In this document: piece after piece, positions 34,552 to 43,800 of the stretch
Position numbering within the stretch: the first letter of the stretch is position 1
Layout of the letters: each line of letters opens with the position of its first letter
Assembly: GCA_910578335.1 (NCBI GenBank)
Contig: CAJTPU010000012.1
Location: 56,385-120,384, forward strand
Length of the DNA: 64,000 nt
Direction: 5' to 3'
Source: an uncultured Lachnospiraceae bacterium
Lineage (GTDB): Bacteria; Bacillota; Clostridia; Lachnospirales; Lachnospiraceae
Translations under genes and position numbers: made by a program
The notes under the pieces: generated by a model
Database searches by the model: none
What the model saw: the letters and a program-made list of their open reading frames with translations, nothing else
Told to the model about the DNA's origin: nothing

Positions 34552-35217
34552 TCATTTAAGAATCCCCCGCTCCACCATCTGTATCCACTCTGATTCTATG
34601 ATGGAATAGGGCAGAACCGCTGCTTCTCCCGTCTCGCTCGCACCGCACAAAATCCCTGCAAAATACCCGTTTTCCTCCAGAATACCACACCCGGACATGC
34701 CGGCATAGCAGTCCATTTTGGCAAGCATCATATTGAGGGAAAAGTCCTCCAGATAAACCCAGAAATCAATCAGCTCTCCCTCCGTTTTTTGTATGGCGCC
34801 GTCCACCCATGCCACCGCCCACAGTCTGTCTCCCGCCGTCAGGACGTCAAAATACTCCCTCGAAACGGCAACTGCCTGCAGCTTTGTTTCCTCTCCGGCA
34901 GGCATCACAAGAAAAGCCAAATCCGCCGTTTCCGAGCGGTAAAGCACCCTTGCTTCTCCCTCTCCGTTATCGCCATATTCTATGTGGCAGTCCTGCCCCT
35001 CCAAAAGACCATCCACCACATGCCCGGCAGTAACGATATAAAGCATGCCTTCCTGCTGACGGTACACCACGCCCTGTCCGGTATATGCAGAAGCCCTTAC
35101 CGTCACGCCAAAAAGCGGCTGTACGCTTTTTTCTCCGAAAAAGCCGCTTCCGGCAGCGCCTGTCAGCAGCCCCGCCACTACCAGTATGCCAATCAAAAAC
35201 CATTTTTTATGCTTCAT
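34552..35217 (-). CDS. Membrane-anchored trypsin-like serine protease
   Basis: About 221 residues. An N-terminal hydrophobic segment (WFLIGILVVAGLLTGAAGSG) anchors or exports it. The triad is visible: His in VTAGHVVDG, Asp in ETADLAFLV and Ser in CYAGMSGCGIL, with FAGILCG after it. No PDZ domain follows, so it is a short S1-type protease, not DegP-like. The ATG at 35217 follows AGAGGGG. Confidence 0.82.
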   Translation of the reverse strand: MKHKKWFLIGILVVAGLLTGAAGSGFFGEKSVQPLFGVTVRASAYTGQGVVYRQQEGMLYIVTAGHVVDGLLEGQDCHIEYGDNGEGEARVLYRSETADLAFLVMPAGEETKLQAVAVSREYFDVLTAGDRLWAVAWVDGAIQKTEGELIDFWVYLEDFSLNMMLAKMDCYAGMSGCGILEENGYFAGILCGASETGEAAVLPYSIIESEWIQMVERGILK

Positions 35218-35258
35218 AATACCCCTCTTCCGCAAGCCCTCTGCCAACGTCAAAATAG

Positions 35259-35287
35259 TTGTCTTTTTTTATCTACTATTATATAAT
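35259..35287 (+). promoter_or_regulatory. Promoter of the DUF1508 gene
   Basis: TTGTCT (35259-35264), 17-bp spacer, TATAAT (35282-35287), about 35 bases before the ATG, with AAAGGAGG in the leader. Confidence 0.78.
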
Positions 35288-35321
35288 ATTTTTATCAAAA
35301 TACAAAGGAGGTTACATATAC

Positions 35322-35690
35322 ATGGGTAAATTTGTAATGCGAAAAACAAACACAGGTGTAAAATTCGATTTGAAAGCTGGCAACGGTGAAGTAATTGCCA
35401 CCTCCGAGGTATACTCCTCTGATGCGGCATGCAAAAACGGAATTGCCAGTGTGCAGAAGAATGCGCCGACAGCTCCTGTTGAAAATCAGACTGTTGAAGG
35501 GTATGCTGTTGAAAAAAATCCTAAATTTGAAGTTTACACAGACAAAGCCGGAGAATTCCGCTTCCGCCTGAAAGCTTCCAACGGACAGATTATCGCTGTC
35601 AGCGAAGGCTACAAGGCAATGGCTGGCTGCATGAACGGCATAGAATCCGTAAAGAAAAATGCTGTGGATGCACCAACGGTAGAAGAATAA
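35322..35690 (+). CDS. DUF1508 (YegP-like) protein, two repeats
   Basis: A small soluble protein of 122 residues made of two copies of the DUF1508 unit: FDLKAGNGEVIATSEVYSSD and FRLKASNGQIIAVSEGYKAM, each followed by NGIxSVxKNA. YegP-type proteins have no settled function. AAAGGAGG lies just before the ATG, and the gene has its own promoter and terminator, so it is a single transcription unit, probably well expressed. Confidence 0.93.
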   Translation: MGKFVMRKTNTGVKFDLKAGNGEVIATSEVYSSDAACKNGIASVQKNAPTAPVENQTVEGYAVEKNPKFEVYTDKAGEFRFRLKASNGQIIAVSEGYKAMAGCMNGIESVKKNAVDAPTVEE

Positions 35691-35695
35691 TCAAT

Positions 35696-35731
35696 ATCGC
35701 ACCGGATTTTTCTGTCCGGTGCGATATTTTT
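35696..35731. terminator. Terminator between DUF1508 and SMI1/LRR genes
   Basis: Perfect 11-bp stem ATCGCACCGGA/TCCGGTGCGAT with an 8-base loop, followed on the plus strand by ATTTTTG. It lies between convergent genes and serves at least the DUF1508 gene. Confidence 0.9.
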
Positions 35732-35754
35732 GTTTCTCTTTTCACGCTATCCCT

Positions 35755-37215
35755 TTAGCTTCGCCTCTCCTGACAGCCAAAGGAACCAAGTTTTACATAC
35801 TGTCCCATCTTTTCTGCAATTTCCTTCAATGCCTCCTCGGAAATGCTGCCGCAGACCGTAAAGCTGTTTACCTTGCTTCCCGCAAACACTGCAAAATTCT
35901 GTTCCACATCTGCCGCCATTCCCACCTTCTCCAGCGCCGGATGATTTTGATACACCTGCAAATCCTTAACCGGATAAATAAACTCTTTTAGTTTTTTCAA
36001 TTCACGGACTGCCGAAAGCCCTGCCTCGTCAAGCGCCGCCGCCGGCAGTGAAAACGCCGTAAGCTTCGTGAGCGCCTGCAAAAATTGCAGGTTATCCAAC
36101 ACATGATAATGCAAATCAAGCGTCTTAAGATTTTTCAATTCCGCTATAAACGTACCGTCGTGCAGCCCCATATCCTCCAGAGAAAGCTCCTGCAGCCCTG
36201 TAAAGCCCGCGAGCTCCTCTGTTTTTACACCTGTCATTTTTCTAAGGCTGAGACTCTTAAGCGTTTTCGACTCCCGCAGCGCAGACAAACCCTCCGCACA
36301 CATCTCGTTCAGGCTCAGTTCCTTAAGCTGCGGCGCTTCTGCAAGCGCAGCCAGACTTCCCCCCTCCAGAGTGCAGTTTACAAGAAATAATTTTTTGAGC
36401 TGCGGTGCCCTTGCAATGTATTCTGCATTTTCCAAAAGGCAATCGTGGAGTATGAGTTCCTTTACATTTTCCGTATACTGAAACGGTGTACAGTCAATGG
36501 TTTTCCCTCTCAGAAAGAGTGTTTTCTCTTTGGCAAAACGACTTACCGGTACACATTCCGCCTTGTAACGCTCCTGCCAAAAGCCTGCTGGCAGCGCTAT
36601 CTCCCTTGCCGTGTCATCCGCTGCCGGTGCTGTCAGCTTATCCAGCACGTTAAACAAATGTCCCGTTGCTTCCGTAAGGAAAGGCTTGCCGCCCTCCTCC
36701 GCGTTTATCATAAGCGTACCGTTTTGCAGCCAGTCCGTCATCTTTGCAAACAACGTATCCAAACGGTCTGCTAAAAGCCAGCACTGATTCCTGTCGTAAT
36801 CCACTGCAATTACCTGCCCTGCTTTTCCTTCCTTTGCCGGGGACATGTCCACAAAAAGATACGCGCGGCTGCCATCAAAGGCAACGGGAATCCACTTTAA
36901 AGAACACATCGGCTCTTCCCTCACCGCCTTGGTTCCCATAGCGGTCATTTCCTCCTCCGCCTTTTGGAAAAAGGAAAGCTCCGCAAGCACGCGCTCCACG
37001 GGCAAAAACGTAAGTCCCGCCAGAAAGCCGGTATGCTCCGCCAAAATCTCACCGTCAAAACGGCTGTATAATGCGACAAAATCCTGCGGCAGCTTACACC
37101 CTGCCGCTGCCTCCAGTTCCTGTAAACTGCCCGCCTGCGCCCCGCTGTTTAAACGCTCTGCTATGCCGGGGAGCTTTTTTTGGATTGCGGATACATATTG
37201 CTCCAGATACTTCAT
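35755..37215 (-). CDS. SMI1/KNR4-type protein with leucine-rich repeats
   Basis: A 486-residue cytoplasmic protein. The first 170 residues fit the SMI1/KNR4 fold (LQELEAAAGCKLPQDFVALYSRFDGE, WIPVAFDGSRAYLFVDMSPA). From about residue 245 there are some eight leucine-rich repeats, such as APQLKELSLNEM, SKTLKSLSLRKM, FTGLQELSLEDM and LKNLKTLDLHYH. SMI1/KNR4 domains are common immunity proteins against contact-dependent toxins, but many are not. No toxin lies next to it. It follows the coiled-coil membrane gene by 40 bases and may belong to that operon. Confidence 0.72.
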   Translation of the reverse strand: MKYLEQYVSAIQKKLPGIAERLNSGAQAGSLQELEAAAGCKLPQDFVALYSRFDGEILAEHTGFLAGLTFLPVERVLAELSFFQKAEEEMTAMGTKAVREEPMCSLKWIPVAFDGSRAYLFVDMSPAKEGKAGQVIAVDYDRNQCWLLADRLDTLFAKMTDWLQNGTLMINAEEGGKPFLTEATGHLFNVLDKLTAPAADDTAREIALPAGFWQERYKAECVPVSRFAKEKTLFLRGKTIDCTPFQYTENVKELILHDCLLENAEYIARAPQLKKLFLVNCTLEGGSLAALAEAPQLKELSLNEMCAEGLSALRESKTLKSLSLRKMTGVKTEELAGFTGLQELSLEDMGLHDGTFIAELKNLKTLDLHYHVLDNLQFLQALTKLTAFSLPAAALDEAGLSAVRELKKLKEFIYPVKDLQVYQNHPALEKVGMAADVEQNFAVFAGSKVNSFTVCGSISEEALKEIAEKMGQYVKLGSFGCQERRS

Positions 37216-37255
37216 GATAACATCCCTCCTCTTTTTATGATTTCAAAACACTGTC

Positions 37256-38425
37256 TTATCCGTACTTCTCTTCGTATTTCTCCACCATCTCGGCAATTTC
37301 CGCCGCATAATGGGGATACTCTGCCGCCACATCCTTGATTTCCTGCTGCGCGCTCTCCGCAAGCTGTTGGTTGTATGCAAGCTGTTTTCTGAGTGCCTGA
37401 CGTCTGGCAATCAAATCATGCCTGATTTCCAGCCTTTCTCTTGCGTCGATAATGGCGCCCGGCTGCTTCACCCATCTTTCAGGGTCTTTTACCCGAAACT
37501 GAATAAGCTGCCTGATAAGCTGCTTTCTGTAATATTCCAGCTTTGCTTCCGCCTCCGCATACTGCCTGCGCTCCTCTTTTTCCTCCTGATACATATCCCA
37601 CTGTTCTTTTAATTTTGCAGCACTATCCACACCGTATTTCAAATAGAGATAGTCCAGAAGATTTGTATTGTTGACATAGCGGATTTTCACCTTGTTTTGC
37701 AGATGTATCAGCTTATTCGCCGACGCTTCCACTCTCGCCAGCTCTTTTTCCGTGTCTGCATATTTTACAAAAAGCACCGTGATGGCAATTGCCGCCGCTG
37801 CCGCCGACACATAATAGCCGATTGCCGTATTCATGTGAAAACCAAACTGTAAAATCAGCAGCATAAAGATACATGCCAAAAGAGCTGTCAGGCAGATAAC
37901 TGCCATTCCCTTCAAATTGACCAACCCCGTTTTCAGCTCCTGTTTCCGGTAGCCGTACGCATGGCGCTCCCCATCCAGCCTTGCCAAATCCTGCCTGACA
38001 AGTTTCCTATACTTTTCTGCCTCCTGCAGCTTGGCAATGCCCTCTTCTATTTCACTCTCCTGTGAACGCATCTGCCTGTATTCCGCCTCAGACAAATGGC
38101 GCTCCTTGTCCAGATAGCGCCTTCTGTCAGCCTCCAGCGTCTGCATCTTGCCGGCGCACCCTTTGATTTCCGCCATATGCTCCGGCGGCAGCGCCTCGAT
38201 TTCTTCCATATCGGTAAGGTAAGAAGTCACTATGGCATATTCCCCGTTTAAAAGCTGCATTTCCTTCTGCGCTTCTCCAATCTGCTCCAGACAGCCCGTC
38301 AGGTAACGCGTCCTTTCTTCCGCCTCGTTAAAATTGACCCTTCCCCGTTCGTATACGGGTTCCTCCCACTCCTCCTGTACCTCTTCCTGCTTTTTCCTTC
38401 CAAACAGCCATTTAAAAAAACCCAT
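37256..38425 (-). CDS. Coiled-coil membrane protein of the Hsp70-like operon
   Basis: A 389-residue protein of unknown function. Residues 1-165 are highly charged and helical (QEEVQEEWEEPVYERG, then long coiled coils). Two adjacent membrane helices follow (AVICLTALLACIFMLLILQFG and YYVSAAAAAIAITVLFV), and a second coiled coil completes it. Both ends would lie in the cytoplasm. The start has AAAAGGAG upstream. Before insertion of the element at 38454-38662 this ATG lay only about 17 bases after the stop of the helical-repeat gene, so it belongs to that operon. Confidence 0.7.
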   Translation of the reverse strand: MGFFKWLFGRKKQEEVQEEWEEPVYERGRVNFNEAEERTRYLTGCLEQIGEAQKEMQLLNGEYAIVTSYLTDMEEIEALPPEHMAEIKGCAGKMQTLEADRRRYLDKERHLSEAEYRQMRSQESEIEEGIAKLQEAEKYRKLVRQDLARLDGERHAYGYRKQELKTGLVNLKGMAVICLTALLACIFMLLILQFGFHMNTAIGYYVSAAAAAIAITVLFVKYADTEKELARVEASANKLIHLQNKVKIRYVNNTNLLDYLYLKYGVDSAAKLKEQWDMYQEEKEERRQYAEAEAKLEYYRKQLIRQLIQFRVKDPERWVKQPGAIIDARERLEIRHDLIARRQALRKQLAYNQQLAESAQQEIKDVAAEYPHYAAEIAEMVEKYEEKYG

Positions 38426-38453
38426 ATGGTCTCCTTTTCACTCTCTATACTTC

Positions 38454-38662
38454 TAGGCAATTACAAAACTCTCATTTTGAGGTTCCGAATTGTGCACCTT
38501 GTATATTTTATAAGCAGACCCTTGATTACCGTTGGTACTTAGCTGCTGTATTTTAGCAGCTTACGTACCACTACGGTAATCTTGGAGCGAGAGCGCGTCT
38601 GCGTTAGAATATACAAGGTACACAATGACACTTGCACAATTACTGCGTTTCGCAATTACCTA
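38454..38662. mobile_element. Palindromic MITE-like element, copy B, with 11-bp target duplication
   Basis: A 209-bp element with inverted ends (TAGGCAATTACAAAACT at the left, GCGTTTCGCAATTACCTA at the right) and the inner pair GTGCACCTTGTATATT / AATATACAAGGTACAC. The core (about 38522-38584) is a hairpin of its own with arms GATTACCGT and ACGGTAATC around TTAGCTGCT/AGCAGCTTA. CTCTATACTTC stands immediately on both sides (38443-38453 and 38663-38673), a perfect target duplication. One copy of the duplication contains the stop codon of the gene at 38665. No open frame. Confidence 0.92.
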
Positions 38663-38664
38663 CT

Positions 38665-39516
38665 CTATACTTCACTCGTCACACTTTCCCGATACTGGTT
38701 TTTTAACTCCTGCAGCCTCATATCGGTTTCCGCATAATATCCCGCCGAATCTCCCTGCACCCTCCGCAAGAGACGCCTGTCAAGACTGCGCTTTTTTTCT
38801 GATTCTTCCCATGCTGCGCCCAGCTCCTCCACACGCTTTTCCAAGGTAAGCGTATCTTCATAATATTCAGGATGTCCTGCCGCAAAAGCAATATAATCCT
38901 CTTCCTTCATGGACAGCCGCACTGCCGCCAGATACTCTACCAGCGTCTCCCGCTCCTGCTTCAGTTCGTATGCCTTGAAAAACTGCTGCGCCGCTTCTTC
39001 AAACAAAAACAAACCGCACATCGCCACGCCCATATTGTGCAGGATACTTGACGTCAGTTCCTTTTCCTGCTCGGGAAGCTTACTGAAAAGCACTTCATAT
39101 TCCCGAATCGCCGCCATATATTTTTCATGCTGTACCAGATAATCCGCTCTTGATTTCAGTTTTTCATATACGCTTAAGTTTGCCCCTGCCTGATAAATTT
39201 CTTCCGTTTTTTCCACGGTTTCTTCTTCATAAAAGTTTGTGTACCGCAGTATCACTCCTGCAAAGGCGCCCGCCGGCGTCTTTTTATGCAGAAGCGGATA
39301 CAGCATATCAGCCAGCTCCGAAAGATTCAGCTCCTCTTCTATCCACCGCACCAGACGTTTGTTGACAATTTCCCTGTCCAGCAAAAATGCATTTTCCCGC
39401 AGCACATAGCACAGCTCCTCCACCGAAAACACCCGCAGTCCAAGATTTTCAAAGTAATATGGCGTCTTTGCATATTCGCCTGTTCCCAGCAGTATTTTTC
39501 CCACTTTAACCCTCAT
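38665..39516 (-). CDS. Helical-repeat (TPR-like) protein of the Hsp70-like operon
   Basis: A 283-residue soluble protein. The N-terminal 100 residues (LGTGEYAKTPYYFENLGLRVFSVEELCYVL) form an unrecognised domain; residues 115-215 look like TPR hairpins (LVQHEKYMAAIREYEVLFSKLP, ILHNMGVAMCGLFLFEEAAQQFFKAYEL). The C-terminus is a charged coiled coil. It starts 12 bases after the Hsp70-like gene. Its stop codon lies in the target duplication of the mobile element, so the protein is intact but its link to the next gene is broken up. Confidence 0.68.
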   Translation of the reverse strand: MRVKVGKILLGTGEYAKTPYYFENLGLRVFSVEELCYVLRENAFLLDREIVNKRLVRWIEEELNLSELADMLYPLLHKKTPAGAFAGVILRYTNFYEEETVEKTEEIYQAGANLSVYEKLKSRADYLVQHEKYMAAIREYEVLFSKLPEQEKELTSSILHNMGVAMCGLFLFEEAAQQFFKAYELKQERETLVEYLAAVRLSMKEEDYIAFAAGHPEYYEDTLTLEKRVEELGAAWEESEKKRSLDRRLLRRVQGDSAGYYAETDMRLQELKNQYRESVTSEV

Positions 39517-39528
39517 TTCCCCGTATGT

Positions 39529-40806
39529 TTATAATGCAAAACTTTCTGTCCATTTCTGATTGCCTGACGGATATATTTCTCCAAAACCCAAATCCTCCAC
39601 CGTAAGCGCAATGCTGCCCTCGGCAGTCATTCCGATTTCCATGTAAAGTCGGGAAGCAGCATCTTCCCGCAGGGGAAGCCCTTCTAACGTCACCTGCGCA
39701 TACTTTATGTCACGCCCGTTTAACGGGGTAATCACCAGAGAAAAGGTATTGTCCGCCTGCAACAGAAATGTAATACTGTTATGCGCCTCAAACCAGCTTG
39801 TCCCCGCATCGAGCAGCGCATAATAAGAATCCTCACCGCGGCGCGATACCCTCATGCCGATATTCGCCTTCAGCTTGTCATCGCCCAAAAACACATGCGC
39901 CCTGCCCGTCTCGCTGGGAGAAATTCTTTCCCGCATGGCATGGCAGGCACCCTTACTGTATAGATTATTGCCTTGGAATACCCGCTTGCCGCGGCACAGA
40001 TAAGGCAGGGATTCCTTCATCCACTCCTCTTTAAAGCCGGAGCCCAGAAGATACGCGGAGGAAATCATTTTTCCCTCACAGACCTCTTTCAGCAGGGCAA
40101 GAAACCTTTCGTCAAGCTGCCTTCCCAGCGCTTCTGACACAGGCTCTCCGTCTCCGCCATCCCCGCAGCTTAAAAACGGATACTCCGCTTCCTTTGCAAA
40201 CGCCACCACCGGCGTCGTTCTGCGGTTAAATTCCAGATTATATACTTTAACGGCGTCTGTGATGTAATCAAAAACCGCCACCTGCTTCTGCCAGAGCTCA
40301 GCAGGCTGGTGAATGGTATAGTAGTAAATGCTCTCCACATGGCTTTGATAGAAAATATTTTTGGTCTTCAGAGACAGCCCTGCCGCAACCCCGTCCATCA
40401 ATTCTGCCATTCTGCCGTCCATGTACTCACAGGTAAACATCAAAGCGCCAATCCTGTCCGTCTCCGCTATCAGGGATAACCGGTTTAGGCTGCGCCTGAT
40501 AAACAAGGTTAAAAGAGCCGCCGGGTCAAATTCTTCCCCCTCTACAGTTACCATTTGTCCGGCTCTTGCCAGCTCCAAAAGGTCCGTAACCAGGCTGCCT
40601 TCCTCCTCCTTAGCGTGCTTATATGCCTCTTTTCCAAAAAACCACTGATTGACTCCCTTGCGTTTACACAGTACCGTCGGAATATTGTAGCTTTCCTCTC
40701 CCGCCACCACCGACAGGGTTTCCGGTTCTTTGCCATCATATGTACAGTAGCTAATCTGGGAATAACGGTTTCCCAAATCATATCCCACCATTATTTTTTC
40801 CTTCAT
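39529..40806 (-). CDS. Divergent Hsp70/actin-fold ATPase (DUF5716-like)
   Basis: A 425-residue protein with an Hsp70-type nucleotide-binding fold: MVGYDLGNRYSQISYC (phosphate-1 loop, D-L-G-N in place of D-L-G-T), VAVFDYITDAVKVYNLEF (phosphate-2 region) and SAYLLGSGFKEEWM (adenosine motif). The last 90 residues (VTLEGLPLREDAASRLYMEIG, GSIALTVEDLGFGEIYP) resemble a shortened Hsp70 beta substrate-binding domain. I recall this as DUF5716, found beside DUF5717 in Lachnospiraceae; that label is unverified. It lies 22 bases after the giant protein gene and 12 before the helical-repeat gene. Confidence 0.72.
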   Translation of the reverse strand: MKEKIMVGYDLGNRYSQISYCTYDGKEPETLSVVAGEESYNIPTVLCKRKGVNQWFFGKEAYKHAKEEEGSLVTDLLELARAGQMVTVEGEEFDPAALLTLFIRRSLNRLSLIAETDRIGALMFTCEYMDGRMAELMDGVAAGLSLKTKNIFYQSHVESIYYYTIHQPAELWQKQVAVFDYITDAVKVYNLEFNRRTTPVVAFAKEAEYPFLSCGDGGDGEPVSEALGRQLDERFLALLKEVCEGKMISSAYLLGSGFKEEWMKESLPYLCRGKRVFQGNNLYSKGACHAMRERISPSETGRAHVFLGDDKLKANIGMRVSRRGEDSYYALLDAGTSWFEAHNSITFLLQADNTFSLVITPLNGRDIKYAQVTLEGLPLREDAASRLYMEIGMTAEGSIALTVEDLGFGEIYPSGNQKWTESFAL

Positions 40807-40828
40807 CCGTAATTTTCCTTTCGCCCTG

Positions 40829-43800
40829 TCAGGTCAGTGAAAACAGCCCGTTTCTCAAAAATTCCTTATACTCATACTCTGCAAGCAGGTTATCTACCGT
40901 GTCATAATCCTGCAGCGTATTGCTGATGCTTAAATCATTCAGCATATCGTATTTACTCTCCGTACCGTAGCCTCCTGTCTCGCTCATCTGGATGGCGGCA
41001 CTCTCCGTAAGCTGCTCACTGCCGTTTCGGTTTTCCATAATGTAGTATTGCAGACGTTCCCCAAAAAACAGCACAAAATCCTTGTAGCATACGCCGCCAT
41101 AAGCTTCCTGCATCTCCTCTGTCCGGTACACGGACTTTGCGCCGTCTCCGGACTCCACACAGTAATGCATAACCGCCTTTGCCTCCGGATGCGCCTTGTA
41201 TTCCACAATCGTCCTGTCGGAAAGAAGCTGCCGGTCCGTCACAGGCAGGTCCGGAAATTCCAAAAACATTTTCAGCCGGATACGCTCTGCAAGCATTTCA
41301 TGGATAAAGATATACAAGGTGTTTTTCAACTCTCCGGTAAGCTCCTCTCTGTTTTCCGCATAATATTTGATAAAGCCCAGCTTACATACAAGATGTACAT
41401 TTTCTCCCCGCCTGTACACAGCCGCTATCTCCTCAAATAAATACCCTTCCGTCACCCTGTCCTTCACAAAGTATTCATATGCGCACTGGGATAAGAATGC
41501 TTCCTCCACCTCCGCTTTGGCGCCTCCCGACACATATGTCTTAAAGATATCTGTTTTTTCTCCTACAAAGGAGCCGGAAAACAACATTTGCAGCAGCATT
41601 TTTTCACAGAGTTCATACGTATCCACGCAAAATGCCGCCGCTGCCTTATAGATATCCCGCAGTTCTCTCGTCAGTCCCTTAAAATATAGCGTAAGATAGC
41701 GCAGGCATTTTTCGTCATACTTGCCGTGGCGGAAGGCATACCATACCGCCTCTAACAGTACAGGCTCCTCCACAAATTCATTTTCCCTGATAATCCATGC
41801 GCACAGGCGCACCAGCGTCTTTGGCTCCATCCCATAGGGACCGTATGTCTTCAGCCATTCGTAAGCGGCTTCCTCCTTACCGCGTATCACCATAAAGCGA
41901 AACACCTCGGCACGCTCCTTTGCACAAAGCTGCAGATTCCGCGCCTGCTCCAGATAATCGTCCAATTCCGCTATTTTGTCATTGTCATAATAATAATGCA
42001 GCAGCTTCATGCCAATCGCGCGCTTTATTGCATCGCTGACTTCGTCATCCTCCAAAAGGAAACAAAACCGCAGCACATTATCCTCCGTTATATCCGCAGG
42101 TTCGCGCCCGCTCATACACATATAAAGATTCAAAGCCTGCCGATTGCCTGCCACCGGTGCGAGCAGCTTGACCAGCTTGCCCGGCAGCAGCAGCTTTTCG
42201 GTGGCATACGGTACGCTCGCCGAATAGCGGTTCTGTTTCTCGTCCTCGAAAATAATCACGCTGTCCGCACCGGGCAGCGATACCAAAGCGCGCCCGTCCG
42301 TCACCGGATAATATTTTTCCTTTGCCAGACCAGCCTGATATACCACCACATAACGCATCGCCTTTTGCGGCGTCTGTATCAGATGCACAAAAAGCAGCTC
42401 TGCAAGCGCTTCGGCAACTTCCTCCGTCAACATACGCGGCTGTACAAATTCTTTATACAAATACGCCAAATCCCGTGTGATACGGCGCTTACATATCTGT
42501 TCTATCACAAACTGTTCAATGGTATTTGCATAGCTCTCATACAGCTCCGGAAAAACATGCCTGTCCCTGTATACGTTTGCATACACAAAAGCTGCAAGCT
42601 CATAGCTTAAACTGTTCTGATAGGAAAAATACATCAGCACGACCTTGGGCAGTCTCTCCGCCTTTCCGATGTCCACGCTCATCACATAGTATTCGTACAG
42701 GCGGGTAATTCTAAGCTCATTCTCCACCCCCAGCCTGTACCAGTCCAGATACTTTGTCCCCGTCTTATTTCCCTTAATCAGCAGGCTGCAGATTTCCTGC
42801 AGCACACAGGGCTTGGGCAGCAACCGGTAACAGGTCTCAAGCACCCGGTACAGACAGTCAGAATACTCCTTTTCCTTTTGTACCAGATACACAAACTGCA
42901 GAATCACATCTTTGCTTAAGCCTTCCTGCTTTGCCCCGTATGACAAAAGCTGTCTTTCAAATCCGTGAAGCCTTGTCAGAAGAGAGGGATTCAGATTCAG
43001 CAGAAGCAGTGCTTCCACATAGATGATGGGACTCCTGCATCCTCTCTCAAACTGCTCCTCTAAAAACATCCACCGCTTAGAAAAGCTGCGGTTGTATTCG
43101 TCGGAAAGGTAAAGAAGCAGCCACGCCACACGCCATTCGCCGCGGTTTTTTTTGTAAATATGCTCCACCTGCCCGGTAATCCGGTCAATATATGCTTCAT
43201 CCCTGCTCACAAGCGTCGTCAGATAAAGATAATATGCCTCCAGCACAGGGTCCTTCCCTGTCCCGTCATACAGAATATCCGCCGCATGCTCCAGCACCCA
43301 GCCTGCCTCGTTAAACCTTTCCTCCGTAATCAGAAGCTGCGCCTGAAACAGCCTTGCCGAAACATTCTGCTCATCCTCCGATGTCATCCGTTCTACCAGC
43401 CCGCCGCTCTCCCGAAGCCATGCCGCGGCGCTGATTCTTTTTAACCGAAAGGACTGGTAAAGCGCCATCAGCTCCAGCAAAAGACGCTTTCTCTCCCGGC
43501 GCAGCCTGCCGGCATCGCCGGCACCTCTGAAGCTTACTACCACCGGAATCTCCATCTCCTCACAGCTTCCTGCAATCCGGATGTTCCCAAAATTACTGCC
43601 GTCGTGCAGATAAGCGGTGTCAACCACAAAGACCAGCCTGCAGGTATTGCCTGTAAAATCCTTTTCCGTAATTTCCGCACTTTCCGTATACAAAAAATCC
43701 CCTTCTGTTTCTATGGCAAGCGCCGTGTATCCCCAGCCGTTGCGGGTCAGAAGCACTTCCGCCTCCACAAGTCCTTCCGGTTCCTCTATACGGATTTCTT

